DNA of 64,000 nucleotides from positions 372,001 through 436,000 of the forward strand of contig NZ_BMTD01000001.1 of assembly GCF_014649495.1 (NCBI RefSeq), written 5' to 3'. Below are positions 40,737 to 53,973 of the stretch, piece after piece (position 1 is the first letter of the stretch; every line of letters begins with the position of its first letter). This stretch comes from Streptomyces filipinensis (GTDB taxonomy: Bacteria > Actinomycetota > Actinomycetes > Streptomycetales > Streptomycetaceae). The notes under the pieces are model-generated. The model was given only the letters and a program-made list of their open reading frames with translations. It was not told where the DNA came from and searched no databases. The position numbers were made by a program, and so were the translations under genes.

Positions 40737-41666
40737 GTGACCGCCGTCCTGCACCGGACCAGCAGCACCGAGACCCCGGCGGCCGCCCGCCGTCCGCGCG
40801 AGGCCGCCGCCTCCCTGCTGGGCCTCGCCTGCGCCGCGCTCGCCACGGTCGTCTGGTCGGGCAGCTTCGTCACCTCCCGCGGCCTGCACGACAGCGTCCC
40901 GCCCGTCCAGCACGCCTTCTGGCGCTGGGTGATCGCCCTCCTCGCCGTGGCACCCTTCGGCGCGCGGCAGGCCTGGCGCCAGCGGTCCCTGCTGCGCCGG
41001 CACGCCCGCTACGTGCTCCTCGCCTCCCTGCTCGGCGTCGCCGTCTACAACACCCTCGTCAACCAGGCCGGAGTGACCACCCCCGCCGCCACCATGGGCA
41101 TGATCATGGCCGCCTCGCCGGTGCTCATGGCCGTGTTCGAACGGCTGGGCGGCGCCCGGCTCGGTGCCCGGCGCACCACCGGCCTGCTCGTCGCCTGCGC
41201 GGGCGTGGCCCTGCTGGTCGGCGGCGGCGCCGACTTCTCGCCCGGCGGCCTGTGGATGACCGCCGCCGCGTGCTGCTTCGCCGGCTACAGCGCGCTGCTG
41301 CGCCGCAAGCCCGCCGAACTCGGCGGCACCGCCTTCCTGTTCAGCACGTTCCTGACCGGCACGGTCCTGCTGCTGCCCGCGCAGGCGGTGAGCGTGGCCG
41401 TGCAGGGCTCCTTCCACCCGGCCCCCGGCACGGTCCTGCCCCTCCTCTACGTCGGCGTCGCCTCCTCGGCGCTCGCCTTCTTCGCCTGGAACCGGGCCGT
41501 CGGCCTGATCGGCGCGACCCGCGCCGGCATCGTCTACCACCTCCAGCCGGTCTGCGTGGCCCTGCTGTCCTGGGCCGTGCTCGGCGAGACGACGGGCCTG
41601 CCGCAGCTGCTGTCGATGGCGCTGATCCTGGGCGGGGTCATCCTGGGCGCGGGCTCCCGGCGGTGA
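40737..41666 (+). CDS. EamA/DMT-superfamily exporter, second copy
   Basis: 309 aa, ten predicted helices: LLGLACAALATVVWSGSFVT, FWRWVIALLAVAPFGARQAW, YVLLASLLGVAVYNTLVNQA, MIMAASPVLMAVFERLGG, ALAFFAWNRAVGLIGATRAG and LLSWAVLGETTGLPQLLSMA. It differs clearly from the preceding EamA protein, so it is not a recent tandem copy. Start GTG at 40737 with GAAAGGA upstream, 33 bases after the previous stop. Transport substrate unknown. It may be controlled by the LysR gene downstream. Confidence 0.9.
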   Translation: MTAVLHRTSSTETPAAARRPREAAASLLGLACAALATVVWSGSFVTSRGLHDSVPPVQHAFWRWVIALLAVAPFGARQAWRQRSLLRRHARYVLLASLLGVAVYNTLVNQAGVTTPAATMGMIMAASPVLMAVFERLGGARLGARRTTGLLVACAGVALLVGGGADFSPGGLWMTAAACCFAGYSALLRRKPAELGGTAFLFSTFLTGTVLLLPAQAVSVAVQGSFHPAPGTVLPLLYVGVASSALAFFAWNRAVGLIGATRAGIVYHLQPVCVALLSWAVLGETTGLPQLLSMALILGGVILGAGSRR

Positions 41667-42087
41667 CGGCCGCGGGGTCCGCGTGTCCCAGCGGGACCAT
41701 GGCCTCGTGGTCCGGGCTGCCCGGCTCGGCCTGGTACACGACCAGCCCGTGCCCGTCGGTGCGGGCGACCTCGTGGGCCTCGTGGCTCAGGGTCATCGTG
41801 CCCATGGCCGGATGGGCGAAGTGCTCGCGCCCGTTGGTCCGGCTGCGCACCTCGTACCGCTGCCCCAGGGCCGCGGACTCCCCGCTCCCGACGACGAGTT
41901 CGCCGACCGCGCCGGTGACGTCCGGGGGGGGTCCGGACGGCGCCCGGCCGCCGCCCGGAGATGCGCGACCGTGGCGGCGGCGACCTCGCCCCAGTCGCCG
42001 TACGGACGGCGCGCGGCCGGGTGGCGGAAGGTTCTCCGCGGCGCTCGCCGAGGGCCGCGGCGAGCAGGACCGGAGCACGGTCGACCC
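41638..42087 (-). pseudogene. Frameshifted C-terminal remnant of an MmyB-type XRE regulator
   Basis: Leftward, one frame reads FRHPAARRPYGDWGEVAAAT then VAHLRAAAGRRPD. After a run of eight G (41924-41931 on the plus strand) the match continues in another frame: GELVVGSGE, ALGQRYEVRSRTNG, HPAMGTMTLSHEAHEV and LVVYQAEPGSPDHEAM. Joined, this is the MmyB-like ligand-binding C-terminus of Streptomyces helix-turn-helix regulators, whose family motif is dW-x-vA...LR...GrrPdD and W-x-x-HeVR...H...G-x-l-L-x-yE...LvvytAepGS. The helix-turn-helix and the first half are missing, cut off at the LysR gene. Additional frame changes are likely upstream of 42060. A sequencing error at the G-run could explain the shift but not the missing half. 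Confidence 0.65.
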
Positions 42088-42121
42088 GGTCGCCCGGGAG
42101 ACCGGCGTGTAGCGTGCGCGC

Positions 42122-43054
42122 ATGGCCGAGTGGGACATCCGCAAGCTGCAGATCCTGCGCACCCTGCGCGAGCGGGGGACCGTGACCGCGACGGCCGAGG
42201 CCCTGCACATGACTCCGTCCGCGGTGTCCCAGCAGCTCACCAATCTCGCCGCCCAGCTCGGCGTGCCCCTGCTGGAGGCGCACGGACGGCGGGTCCGGCT
42301 CACCGACGCCGCCCGGCTGGTACTGACCCACGCCGAGGCGGTGTTCGAGCAGCTGGAGCGCGCCGACGCGGCACTGGCGGCCTACGCGCGCGGCGAGGCG
42401 GGCGAGGTCCGGGTCGGCGCCTTCTCCACGGCGGTGCCCGCGCTCGTCGTACCGGCCGTACGGGCCCTGCGCGAGGCGCACCCCGGGGTGACCGTCCGCA
42501 TACGGGAGGCGGAGGCCGCCGCGGCCTACGACCTGCTCGCCGCCGGTGACGTCGACCTCGCCCTGTCCCTCGCCGCCGAGGCCCCCAGCGCGGCCGACCC
42601 CCGCTTCACCCGCGTACCCCTGCTCACCGACCCCCTCGACCTCGCCCTGCCCCCCGACCACCCCCTGGCCACGGCCCCCGCCCCGACCCTCACCGACCTG
42701 GCCGCGGAACCCTGGATCTTCGGCGGCAGCGGCCCCTGGTCGGACATCACCCGCCGCGCCTGCGAGACCGCCGGCTTCAGCCCCCACCAGGGCCACTCGG
42801 CCTCCGGGTGGACCGCGATCCTCGCCATGGTGGAGGCGGGCATGGGCGTGGCCCTGATCCCCCGCATGGCCGCGGCCCCCCGCACCGGCGTCGTCATGCG
42901 CGACCTCGGCCCGGCCGGCCCGGTCCGCCATGTGACGGCGGCGGTGCGCAGGGGCGGGGAGACGGGGCGGGCGGTGACGCGTGTGCTGGAGGCCCTGCGG
43001 GAGGTGGCGGCCGCCCCCGGTCACCCGGGCGGACGTCCCACCCCCCGGTCCTAG
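42122..43054 (+). CDS. LysR-family transcriptional regulator
   Basis: 310 aa. The N-terminal helix-turn-helix (KLQILRTLRERGTVTATAEA, LHMTPSAVSQQLTNLAAQLG) is followed by a linker helix and a two-lobe substrate-binding domain (AFSTAVPALVVPAVRALREA, LAAGDVDLALSLAAE, GGSGPWSDITRRAC, MVEAGMGVALIPRMAA). It should respond to a small co-inducer. It lies downstream of the EamA genes in the same direction and may regulate them. The C-terminus overlaps the converging DUF1203 gene by four bases. ATG at 42122. Confidence 0.93.
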   Translation: MAEWDIRKLQILRTLRERGTVTATAEALHMTPSAVSQQLTNLAAQLGVPLLEAHGRRVRLTDAARLVLTHAEAVFEQLERADAALAAYARGEAGEVRVGAFSTAVPALVVPAVRALREAHPGVTVRIREAEAAAAYDLLAAGDVDLALSLAAEAPSAADPRFTRVPLLTDPLDLALPPDHPLATAPAPTLTDLAAEPWIFGGSGPWSDITRRACETAGFSPHQGHSASGWTAILAMVEAGMGVALIPRMAAAPRTGVVMRDLGPAGPVRHVTAAVRRGGETGRAVTRVLEALREVAAAPGHPGGRPTPRS

Positions 43055-43557
43055 GCGCGCCGCACCTCGTACAGGAAACACCCGTACTCCACCGCCCGCA
43101 CATGCACCAACGCCACCCGCGGATCGGCGAAGGCCTCGGTGAGGGCCGTCGCGAAACACTCCGGGTCTCCCGCGCTCTCCGGGCCCTGGGCGGGTGTCAC
43201 CAGACGGCCGCCCAGGATGCGGCCCTCGGCCGAGTAGCGGCGCAGGGTGCGGTGGGCGTCGGTGAAGGGCAGGGCCGTGCCGGACGGGCCCGGGCAGTCC
43301 CCGGCGTGGATGAAGACCGGTCCCTGCTCGTCGTACGCCCCCGGATCGGCGCCCGTCTCAGCGGCCCAGCGGCGCAGCGGCGCGTACGAGACCAGGGCGA
43401 TCGCCTCGCCCGGCGCGCTGCGGCGCAGACAGCAGCGCAACGGGGCGCCGCCCTCCTCGTCGGTGAAGGGGGCCAGGGGGCGCCCCGCGTCGTCGGCGGT
43501 CCGCAGCTCCCTGAGAACCCGGGCCGGGACGGGCCGTGGCGTGTGTGTCGGCGTCAT
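43051..43557 (-). CDS. DUF1203 domain protein
   Basis: 168 aa soluble protein. Landmarks of DUF1203: PLRCCLRRSAPGEAIALVSY near the N-terminus, GPVFIHAGDCPGP in the middle and VHVRAVEYGCFLYEVRRA at the end. Two adjacent cysteines (RCCLR) and the HAGDC motif are family features. Biochemical function of the family is unknown as far as I know. ATG at 43557. It overlaps the end of the converging LysR gene by four bases and is divergent from pepN. Confidence 0.85.
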   Translation of the reverse strand: MTPTHTPRPVPARVLRELRTADDAGRPLAPFTDEEGGAPLRCCLRRSAPGEAIALVSYAPLRRWAAETGADPGAYDEQGPVFIHAGDCPGPSGTALPFTDAHRTLRRYSAEGRILGGRLVTPAQGPESAGDPECFATALTEAFADPRVALVHVRAVEYGCFLYEVRRA

Positions 43558-43669
43558 GCCTCCAGCGTCCTGCCGCGGCGCCCCGCTGACCGGCGGGATC
43601 CGGACATCGCGCTCCTCGTGGATCCCATGGAAGGATGGCGCAACCCACACATAACGAGGAGATGACCGC

Positions 43670-46246
43670 GTGCCTGGCACAAACCTGACTCGCGAAGAGG
43701 CGCAGCAGCGGGCCGAGCTGCTCACCGTTGACTCGTACGAGATCGATCTCGACCTCTCCGGCGCGCAGGAAGGCGGTACCTACCGGTCCGTGACCACGGT
43801 GCGTTTCGACGTGGCCCGCGGCGGTGCCGAGTCCTTCATCGACCTGGTGGCGCCGACCGTCCACGAGGTGGTCCTGAACGGCGACCAGCTGGATGCCGCC
43901 GAGGTCTTCAAGGACTCGCGGATCGCCCTGCCGGAGCTGCTGGAGGGGCGCAACATCCTGCGGGTCGTCGCGGACTGCGCCTACACCAACACCGGCGAGG
44001 GCCTGCACCGGTTCGTCGACCCCGTCGACGAACAGGCCTACCTCTACACCCAGTTCGAGGTCCCGGACGCCCGCCGCGTCTTCGCCTCGTTCGAGCAGCC
44101 GGACCTGAAGGCCACCTTCCAGTTCACCGTGAAGGCGCCCGAGGGCTGGACCGTCATTTCCAACTCGCCGACGCCCGAGCCCAAGGACAACGTCTGGGCC
44201 TTCGAGCCGACCCCGCGCATCTCGTCCTACATCACCGCGCTGATCGTCGGCCCGTACCACTCCGTGCACAGCGTGTACGAGAAGGACGGCCAGTCGGTGC
44301 CGCTCGGCATCTACTGCCGGCCCTCGCTCGCCGAGTTCCTCGACTCGGACGCGATCTTCGAGGTGACCCGGCAGGGCTTCGACTGGTTCCAGGAGAAGTT
44401 CGACTACGCCTACCCCTTCAAGAAGTACGACCAGCTGTTCGTGCCCGAGTTCAACGCGGGCGCGATGGAGAACGCCGGTGCCGTCACCATCCGCGACCAG
44501 TACGTCTTCCGGTCCAAGGTGACCGACGCGGCGTACGAGGTCCGGGCCGAGACGATCCTGCACGAGCTGGCCCACATGTGGTTCGGCGACCTCGTCACGA
44601 TGGAGTGGTGGAACGACCTGTGGCTGAACGAGTCGTTCGCCACCTACACCTCCATCGCCTGCCAGGCCGCCGCGCCCGGCTCGCGCTGGCCGCACTCGTG
44701 GACCACGTTCGCCAACTCGATGAAGACCTGGGCGTACCGGCAGGACCAGCTGCCGTCCACGCACCCGATCATGGCGGACATCCGTGACCTGGACGACGTC
44801 CTCGTCAACTTCGACGGCATCACGTACGCCAAGGGCGCCTCCGTCCTCAAGCAGCTGGTCGCGTACGTCGGCGAGGACGAGTTCTTCAAGGGCGTGCAGG
44901 CCTACTTCAAGCGGCACGCGTTCGGCAACACGCGCCTGTCCGACCTGCTGGGCGCCCTGGAGGAGACCTCCGGCCGGGACCTGAAGACCTGGTCGAGGAA
45001 ATGGCTGGAGACGGCCGGCATCAACATCCTGCGGCCCGAGGTCGCCACCGACGCCGACGGGGTGATCACCTCCTTCGCCGTCCGCCAGGAGGCCCCGGCG
45101 CTGCCCGCCGGCGCCAAGGGCGAGCCCACCCTGCGCCCGCACCGCATCGCCATCGGCCTGTACGACCTCGACGCCGGCTCCGGCAAGCTGGTCCGCACCG
45201 ACCGCCTCGAACTGGACGTCGACGGCGAGCTGACGGCCGTACCGCAGCTGACCGGCAGGCGCCGCCCCGCGGTCGTCCTGCTCAACGACGACGACCTGTC
45301 GTACGCCAAGGTCCGCCTGGACGAGCAGTCCCTCGCGGTCGTCACCGAGCACCTCGGCGACTTCACCGAGTCCCTGCCGCGCGCCCTGTGCTGGGCCTCC
45401 GCCTGGGACATGACGCGGGACGCCGAGCTGGCCGCCCGCGACTACCTCGCGCTCGTCCTGTCCGGCATCGGCAAGGAGTCCGACATCGGCGTCGTGCAGT
45501 CGCTGCACCGCCAGGTCAAGCTCGCCATCGACCTGTACGCCGACCCGGCCGCCCGCGAGTCCCTGCTGACCCGCTGGACCGACGCCACGCTGGCCCACCT
45601 GCGCGCGGCCCAGCCGGGCGGCGACCACCAGCTGGCCTGGGCCCGTGCCTTCGCGGCCACCGCCCGCACCCCCGAGCAGCTGGACCTCCTGGAAGCCCTG
45701 CTGGACGGCACCCACACCGTCGAGGGCCTGGCCGTGGACACCGAGCTGCGCTGGGCGTTCGTGGAGCGGCTGGCGGCGGTCGGCCGGTTCGACGAGGCCG
45801 AGATCGCGGCCGAGTACGAGCGGGACAAGACCGCGGCCGGTGAGCGGCACGCGGCCACCGCCCGCGCGGCCCGCCCGACGGCCGAGGCCAAGGCGGAGGC
45901 CTGGGCCGCGGTGGTCGAGTCCGACAAGCTGCCGAACGCGGTGCAGGAGGCCGTGATCGGCGGCTTCGTCCAGACCGACCAGCGCGAGCTGCTCGCGTCC
46001 TTCACGGACAGGTACTTCGAGGTCGTCAAGGGCGTCTGGGACTCCCGTTCGCACGAGATCGCCCAGCAGATCGCCATCGGCCTGTACCCGGCGGTCCAGG
46101 TCTCCGAGGAGACCCTGGCCAAGACCGACACCTGGCTGGCCGCGGCCGAGCCGAACGCGGCGCTGCGCCGCCTCGTCTCGGAGTCCCGCGCGGGCGTCGA
46201 GCGCGCCCTGAGGGCACAGGCGGCGGACGCGGCGGCGGGCGAGTAG
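43670..46246 (+). CDS. pepN: Aminopeptidase N (M1 family zinc metallopeptidase)
   Basis: 858 aa, actinobacterial PepN. The exopeptidase motif GAMEN precedes the zinc site HELAH (H298, E299, H302) and the third ligand E321 in NESFA, at the exact HExxH-18-E spacing. The N-terminal beta domain and C-terminal helical ERAP1-like domain complete the usual layout. It removes N-terminal residues from peptides in the cytoplasm. GTG at 43670 with AACGAGGAG upstream. Followed by a strong terminator. A clear paralogue lies at 60549-63131 in the opposite direction. Confidence 0.96.
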   Translation: MPGTNLTREEAQQRAELLTVDSYEIDLDLSGAQEGGTYRSVTTVRFDVARGGAESFIDLVAPTVHEVVLNGDQLDAAEVFKDSRIALPELLEGRNILRVVADCAYTNTGEGLHRFVDPVDEQAYLYTQFEVPDARRVFASFEQPDLKATFQFTVKAPEGWTVISNSPTPEPKDNVWAFEPTPRISSYITALIVGPYHSVHSVYEKDGQSVPLGIYCRPSLAEFLDSDAIFEVTRQGFDWFQEKFDYAYPFKKYDQLFVPEFNAGAMENAGAVTIRDQYVFRSKVTDAAYEVRAETILHELAHMWFGDLVTMEWWNDLWLNESFATYTSIACQAAAPGSRWPHSWTTFANSMKTWAYRQDQLPSTHPIMADIRDLDDVLVNFDGITYAKGASVLKQLVAYVGEDEFFKGVQAYFKRHAFGNTRLSDLLGALEETSGRDLKTWSRKWLETAGINILRPEVATDADGVITSFAVRQEAPALPAGAKGEPTLRPHRIAIGLYDLDAGSGKLVRTDRLELDVDGELTAVPQLTGRRRPAVVLLNDDDLSYAKVRLDEQSLAVVTEHLGDFTESLPRALCWASAWDMTRDAELAARDYLALVLSGIGKESDIGVVQSLHRQVKLAIDLYADPAARESLLTRWTDATLAHLRAAQPGGDHQLAWARAFAATARTPEQLDLLEALLDGTHTVEGLAVDTELRWAFVERLAAVGRFDEAEIAAEYERDKTAAGERHAATARAARPTAEAKAEAWAAVVESDKLPNAVQEAVIGGFVQTDQRELLASFTDRYFEVVKGVWDSRSHEIAQQIAIGLYPAVQVSEETLAKTDTWLAAAEPNAALRRLVSESRAGVERALRAQAADAAAGE

Positions 46247-46262
46247 TCCTTCACACGGTGAC

Positions 46263-46296
46263 GGGGCGCCTGGTGTCTCACGACACCAGGCGCCCC
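46263..46296 (+). terminator. 15-bp perfect hairpin after pepN
   Basis: Arms 46263-46277 and 46282-46296 pair perfectly around a TCAC loop, followed by TTCGT. It lies 17 bases after the pepN stop. Confidence 0.85.
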
Positions 46297-46331
46297 TTCG
46301 TGTCCCGGTGATTCCCCAAGCGTGATGACCA

Positions 46332-46362
46332 AAAGCCCCGGACCCTGAAGGGCCGGGGCTTT
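46332..46362 (-). terminator. Hairpin terminator after asd
   Basis: Arms 46332-46341 (AAAGCCCCGG) and 46353-46362 (CCGGGGCTTT) with an inner CCCT/AGGG pair. Read leftward it ends in TTTT. The stop codon of asd is 22 bases upstream. Confidence 0.85.
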
Positions 46363-46384
46363 GGGCGGGAGGTTCGCTTCGGGC

Positions 46385-51054
<4,670 letters not shown>

Positions 51055-51207
51055 CGGCATCCCTCGGGTCAAGGAACGAGCGGACGAGAGCGCTCAGCCT
51101 TGCCCAAGGCGCCGGACTTTGGCGTCCGTTGACCGAAACGATATGGATGTATGGGGAAAACCCGCGATGGTTATGCGTGGAACCGGCCTGAATGGACCGG
51201 AATCCGC

Positions 51208-51750
51208 TCAGTTCTCCTTGGAGCGCGCGTAGTGCCGGGAGGCCTTCGCGCGGTTGCCGCACGCGGCCATCGAGCACCAGCGGCGGGTGCCGTTGCGCGA
51301 CGTGTCGAAGAAGTGCAGGACGCAGCCGCCGCCGGCGCACGAGCGGATCCGCTCCGGCGCCCTGCCGAGCAGGTCCAGATAGTCGCGGGCGGCGAGCCAG
51401 GCCGGGCCCCAGGACGGGTCGGCGAACTCCGGCTCCTCGGCGGGACCGTCCTCGGTCAGCCGGGCCCGGATGCGCCCGTGCGCCAGTACGGCGTCCACGA
51501 GCGGCGCCGCCTCCCGCGGCGGCCCGTGCACCGCGGCCGCGATCGCCTCGCGGGCCTCGCGCAGATGGCGCAGCACCTCCGCGTCGGCCGGGTGGGTGCC
51601 GGCCAGCCCGTTGCTCGCGAGCCACACCGCCAGCCCCCCGGTGCCGTCGAGCAGGTCCTGGGTGACGCCCTCCCGGTTCCACCGGGTGTTGAGCAGGTCG
51701 AGGGCGAGGGGCTCACCGGTGAGCGGGCGGGGATCGCGGGCGGCGGACAT
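51208..51750 (-). CDS. CGNR zinc-finger regulator (ABATE domain)
   Basis: 180 aa. N-terminal ~110 residues (GEPLALDLLNTRW, LRHLREAREAIAAAVH) match the ABATE stress-response domain. The C-terminus ends with the CGNR finger: AGGGCVLHFFDTSRNGTRRW followed by CSMAACGNRAKASRHY. These are predicted to bind nucleic acid and are usually small stress-linked transcription regulators. It is divergent from the VOC gene, with a promoter in the gap. ATG at 51750. Confidence 0.9.
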   Translation of the reverse strand: MSAARDPRPLTGEPLALDLLNTRWNREGVTQDLLDGTGGLAVWLASNGLAGTHPADAEVLRHLREAREAIAAAVHGPPREAAPLVDAVLAHGRIRARLTEDGPAEEPEFADPSWGPAWLAARDYLDLLGRAPERIRSCAGGGCVLHFFDTSRNGTRRWCSMAACGNRAKASRHYARSKEN

Positions 51751-51793
51751 CGGGCCCTCCTTCTCGGCTAACCAGTAAAGCGTACGTCACCGG

Positions 51794-51823
51794 TTGACCC
51801 GATCGAACCTAACCCTCTACTGT
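51794..51823 (+). promoter_or_regulatory. Probable promoter of the VOC gene
   Basis: TTGACC at 51794-51799 and TACTGT at 51818-51823 with an 18-base spacer. A CTAACC/GGTTAG inverted pair flanks the -10 (about 51809-51839), a possible operator for the divergent CGNR protein. Confidence 0.55.
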
Positions 51824-51864
51824 GAAGTACAACGGTTAGATGGATCGCACCGAAGGGAACAGCC

Positions 51865-52311
51865 ATGAGCCCGCGCCTCGCGCACACCGGCCTGAACGTC
51901 ACCGACCTCGACCGCTCGCTCGCCTTCTACCGGGACGTCCTGGGCTTCGCCCTGCTCGCTGAGGGCAAGGAGGACGGCCGGCGCTACGCGCTCCTCGGGG
52001 AGGACGGCGGTCAGCCGCTCGTCACCCTCTGGCAGCAGGCGCGGGGGGCGTACGACCGCGACCGGCCCGGACTGCACCACCTCGCCTTCACGGTCGACTC
52101 CGTCGACCGCGTCCAGGCGTACGAGACCGCGCTGCGGGCCGCCGGAGCGGATTTCGCGTACGACGGCGTGGTCGCCCACCGTGAGGGCGCGACCTCGGGC
52201 GGGATCTTCTTCCACGACCCGGACGGCATCCGCCTGGAGATCTCCGCCCCGCTCGGCCCCGACGGCGCCCCGGCCCCCCACGCCTCCGCACCGACCTGCG
52301 GCTTCTTCTAG
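51865..52311 (+). CDS. VOC-family (glyoxalase/dioxygenase superfamily) protein
   Basis: 148 aa. Two beta-alpha-beta-beta-beta modules: LAHTGLNVTDLDRSLAFYRD with VLGFALLAE, and GLHHLAFTVDSVDRVQAYET with FFHDPDGIRLEISAP. Metal-binding residues are H6 (AHTGLNV), H70 (LHHLAF) and E126 (IRLEI), as in glyoxalase I or fosfomycin-resistance proteins. Substrate unknown. It is followed 2 bases later by a PNPOx-family gene, probably co-transcribed. ATG at 51865. Confidence 0.9.
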   Translation: MSPRLAHTGLNVTDLDRSLAFYRDVLGFALLAEGKEDGRRYALLGEDGGQPLVTLWQQARGAYDRDRPGLHHLAFTVDSVDRVQAYETALRAAGADFAYDGVVAHREGATSGGIFFHDPDGIRLEISAPLGPDGAPAPHASAPTCGFF

Positions 52312-52313
52312 CC

Positions 52314-53273
52314 GTGGGCACCTACCACGCGGGCTCGCTCGCCGTGCAGGAGCTGATGGGTGTACGCGACCGCGCCGACCATGTGGGCCGCTCCCTCGGC
52401 CAGGACATCAAGCCGGTCGCGGCGGCCTTCCTGGAGCTCCAGCCCCTGCTGGTCGTGGGCGCGGCGGCCCCGGAGACGGGCCGGGTGTGGGCCTCCGCGC
52501 TCACGGGCCGCCCCGGCTTCGTCCGGGCCACGGGCCCGGGACGGATGTCGGTCCTCACCCGCACCGGGCAGGAGGGCGTGCCCGCGGGGGCGCGGGGAGC
52601 CGCGCGAGCCACCACCAGCGACCCGCACGCGGGTGGCGGCCTGAAGGACCCCTTGGCGGACGCGCTGACCACCCCCCGCACGCCCATCGGCACCATCGCC
52701 CTCGATCCCCGCACCCGCCGCCGTATGCGCCTCAACGGCCGGCTGAGGCCGACACCGGCGGGCTTCACGGTCGAGGCGGACCAGGTCTTCTCCAACTGCC
52801 CCAAGTACATCCAGCGCAGGGAGTCGTACGAGATCCTCACCGACCGCACCCCCGGAACTCCCCACCGCATGACCGGACTCACCCCGCGCCAGAGGGAGTT
52901 CGTCCGCGCGGCCGACACCTTCTTCCTGGCCACCACGCACCCCGGCGGAGCGGACGTCAGCCACCGCGGCGGCAACCCCGGCTTCGTGCGGATCGCGTCA
53001 CCGCGCGAACTGACCTGGCCGGACTACCCCGGCAACGCCATGTTCCTCACCCTGGGCAATCTGCGCACCGACCCCCGCGCGGGCCTGCTCTTCCTCGACT
53101 GGACCACCGGCACCACCCTCCAGCTGACCGGCGAGGCGCACACCGAGTTCACCGCCGACGGCGCACGCACCGTCCGCTTCACCCTCGCCGAGGCCCGGTG
53201 GACCCCGGCCGCCCTGCCCCTGCGCTGGTCCCCGCCGGAATACTCACCGGCCAATCCGGACGGGCCGGGCTAA
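52314..53273 (+). CDS. Pyridoxamine 5'-phosphate oxidase-family (flavin-reductase-like split-barrel) protein
   Basis: 319 aa. The second half has a PNPOx split barrel: FVRAADTFFLATTHPGGADV, SHRGGNPGFVRI, NAMFLTLGNLRTDPRAGLLF and LTGEAHTEF. The first half (MGTYHAGSLAVQELMGVRDR; PLLVVGAAAPETGRVWASAL) resembles a second, partial barrel. Such long forms bind FMN or F420 and are of unknown reaction. GTG at 52314, 2 bases after the VOC stop. A NUDIX gene follows 9 bases later, so the three genes form a unit. Confidence 0.85.
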   Translation: MGTYHAGSLAVQELMGVRDRADHVGRSLGQDIKPVAAAFLELQPLLVVGAAAPETGRVWASALTGRPGFVRATGPGRMSVLTRTGQEGVPAGARGAARATTSDPHAGGGLKDPLADALTTPRTPIGTIALDPRTRRRMRLNGRLRPTPAGFTVEADQVFSNCPKYIQRRESYEILTDRTPGTPHRMTGLTPRQREFVRAADTFFLATTHPGGADVSHRGGNPGFVRIASPRELTWPDYPGNAMFLTLGNLRTDPRAGLLFLDWTTGTTLQLTGEAHTEFTADGARTVRFTLAEARWTPAALPLRWSPPEYSPANPDGPG

Positions 53274-53282
53274 CGTCCAGGA

Positions 53283-53774
53283 ATGCGACAGAACTTGAGG
53301 GTGGCGGCCTACGCCGTATGCGTCCGCGACGGACGGATCCTGCTCGCCCGGTCCCCCGGCCTCGACGGGGGTCCTCCCGAATGGGTGCTGCCCGGCGGCG
53401 GCATGGAGCACGGTGAGGACCCGTACGACACCGTCCGCCGGGAGGTCACCGAGGAGACCGGCTACCGCATCGAGGTGACCGGTCTCCTCGGCGTGGACTC
53501 CCGGCGGCACCTCTTCCCCCGCCGCGGTCTGCGGCGCCCCACCCGCCACCATGCCCTGCGCCTCCTCTACGAGGGCGAGGTCACCGGCGGCGAACTCCGC
53601 TACGAGGTCGACGGATCCACCGACTTCGCCGCATGGCAGGACCTTTCGGCCGTACCCGGCCTCACCCGGGTGCGTCTGGTCGACGTCGCGCTGCGGCTCT
53701 GGCAGGAGCGGCCCGCGCACGGCCATCTCGCGGCCGGAGCCCGTCCCCTACCCCAGGAGATGAACGAGGAGTAG
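53283..53774 (+). CDS. NUDIX hydrolase
   Basis: 163 aa. The NUDIX box reads GGGMEHGEDPYDTVRREVTE followed by ETGY, matching GX5EX7REUXEEXGU. It sits on a typical alpha/beta/alpha sandwich starting LRVAAYAVCVRDGRILLARS. It hydrolyses a nucleoside diphosphate linked to another moiety, or a related substrate; which one is not evident. Third gene of the VOC-PNPOx-NUDIX unit. ATG at 53283. Confidence 0.93.
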   Translation: MRQNLRVAAYAVCVRDGRILLARSPGLDGGPPEWVLPGGGMEHGEDPYDTVRREVTEETGYRIEVTGLLGVDSRRHLFPRRGLRRPTRHHALRLLYEGEVTGGELRYEVDGSTDFAAWQDLSAVPGLTRVRLVDVALRLWQERPAHGHLAAGARPLPQEMNEE

Positions 53775-53863
53775 CCGGCCCTGGGCCGCCCGCGATCCAC
53801 TCCATGACCGCGTCCCTCCCCGCAGATCCACGTACGGTGATGGGCGCTGCGCGTTGCCGCCGC

Positions 53864-53881
53864 GTTCACGCACAGGTCATC
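53864..53881 (+). promoter_or_regulatory. Possible PHO box upstream of the metallophosphoesterase gene
   Basis: GTTCACG, four bases, then GGTCATC: two direct 7-mers at an 11-base period, close to the PhoP consensus GTTCACC. It lies about 93 bases before the ATG. One good and one weak unit, so only tentative. Confidence 0.3.
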
Positions 53882-53973
53882 CCCGGTGCCAAACATCCAG
53901 AGCGAGCGGGGCGTTCGCGCCTGCGACGGCCCGCGACCACTGCCGACGCGTTCGCACTCGGGGAGATCGCGCC

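Noticed and set aside
41534-43159. Long leftward frame across the LysR gene
   Set aside because: Antisense of LysR over most of its length. Only the part left of 42087 has family similarity, and that lies in two frames (the MmyB remnant).
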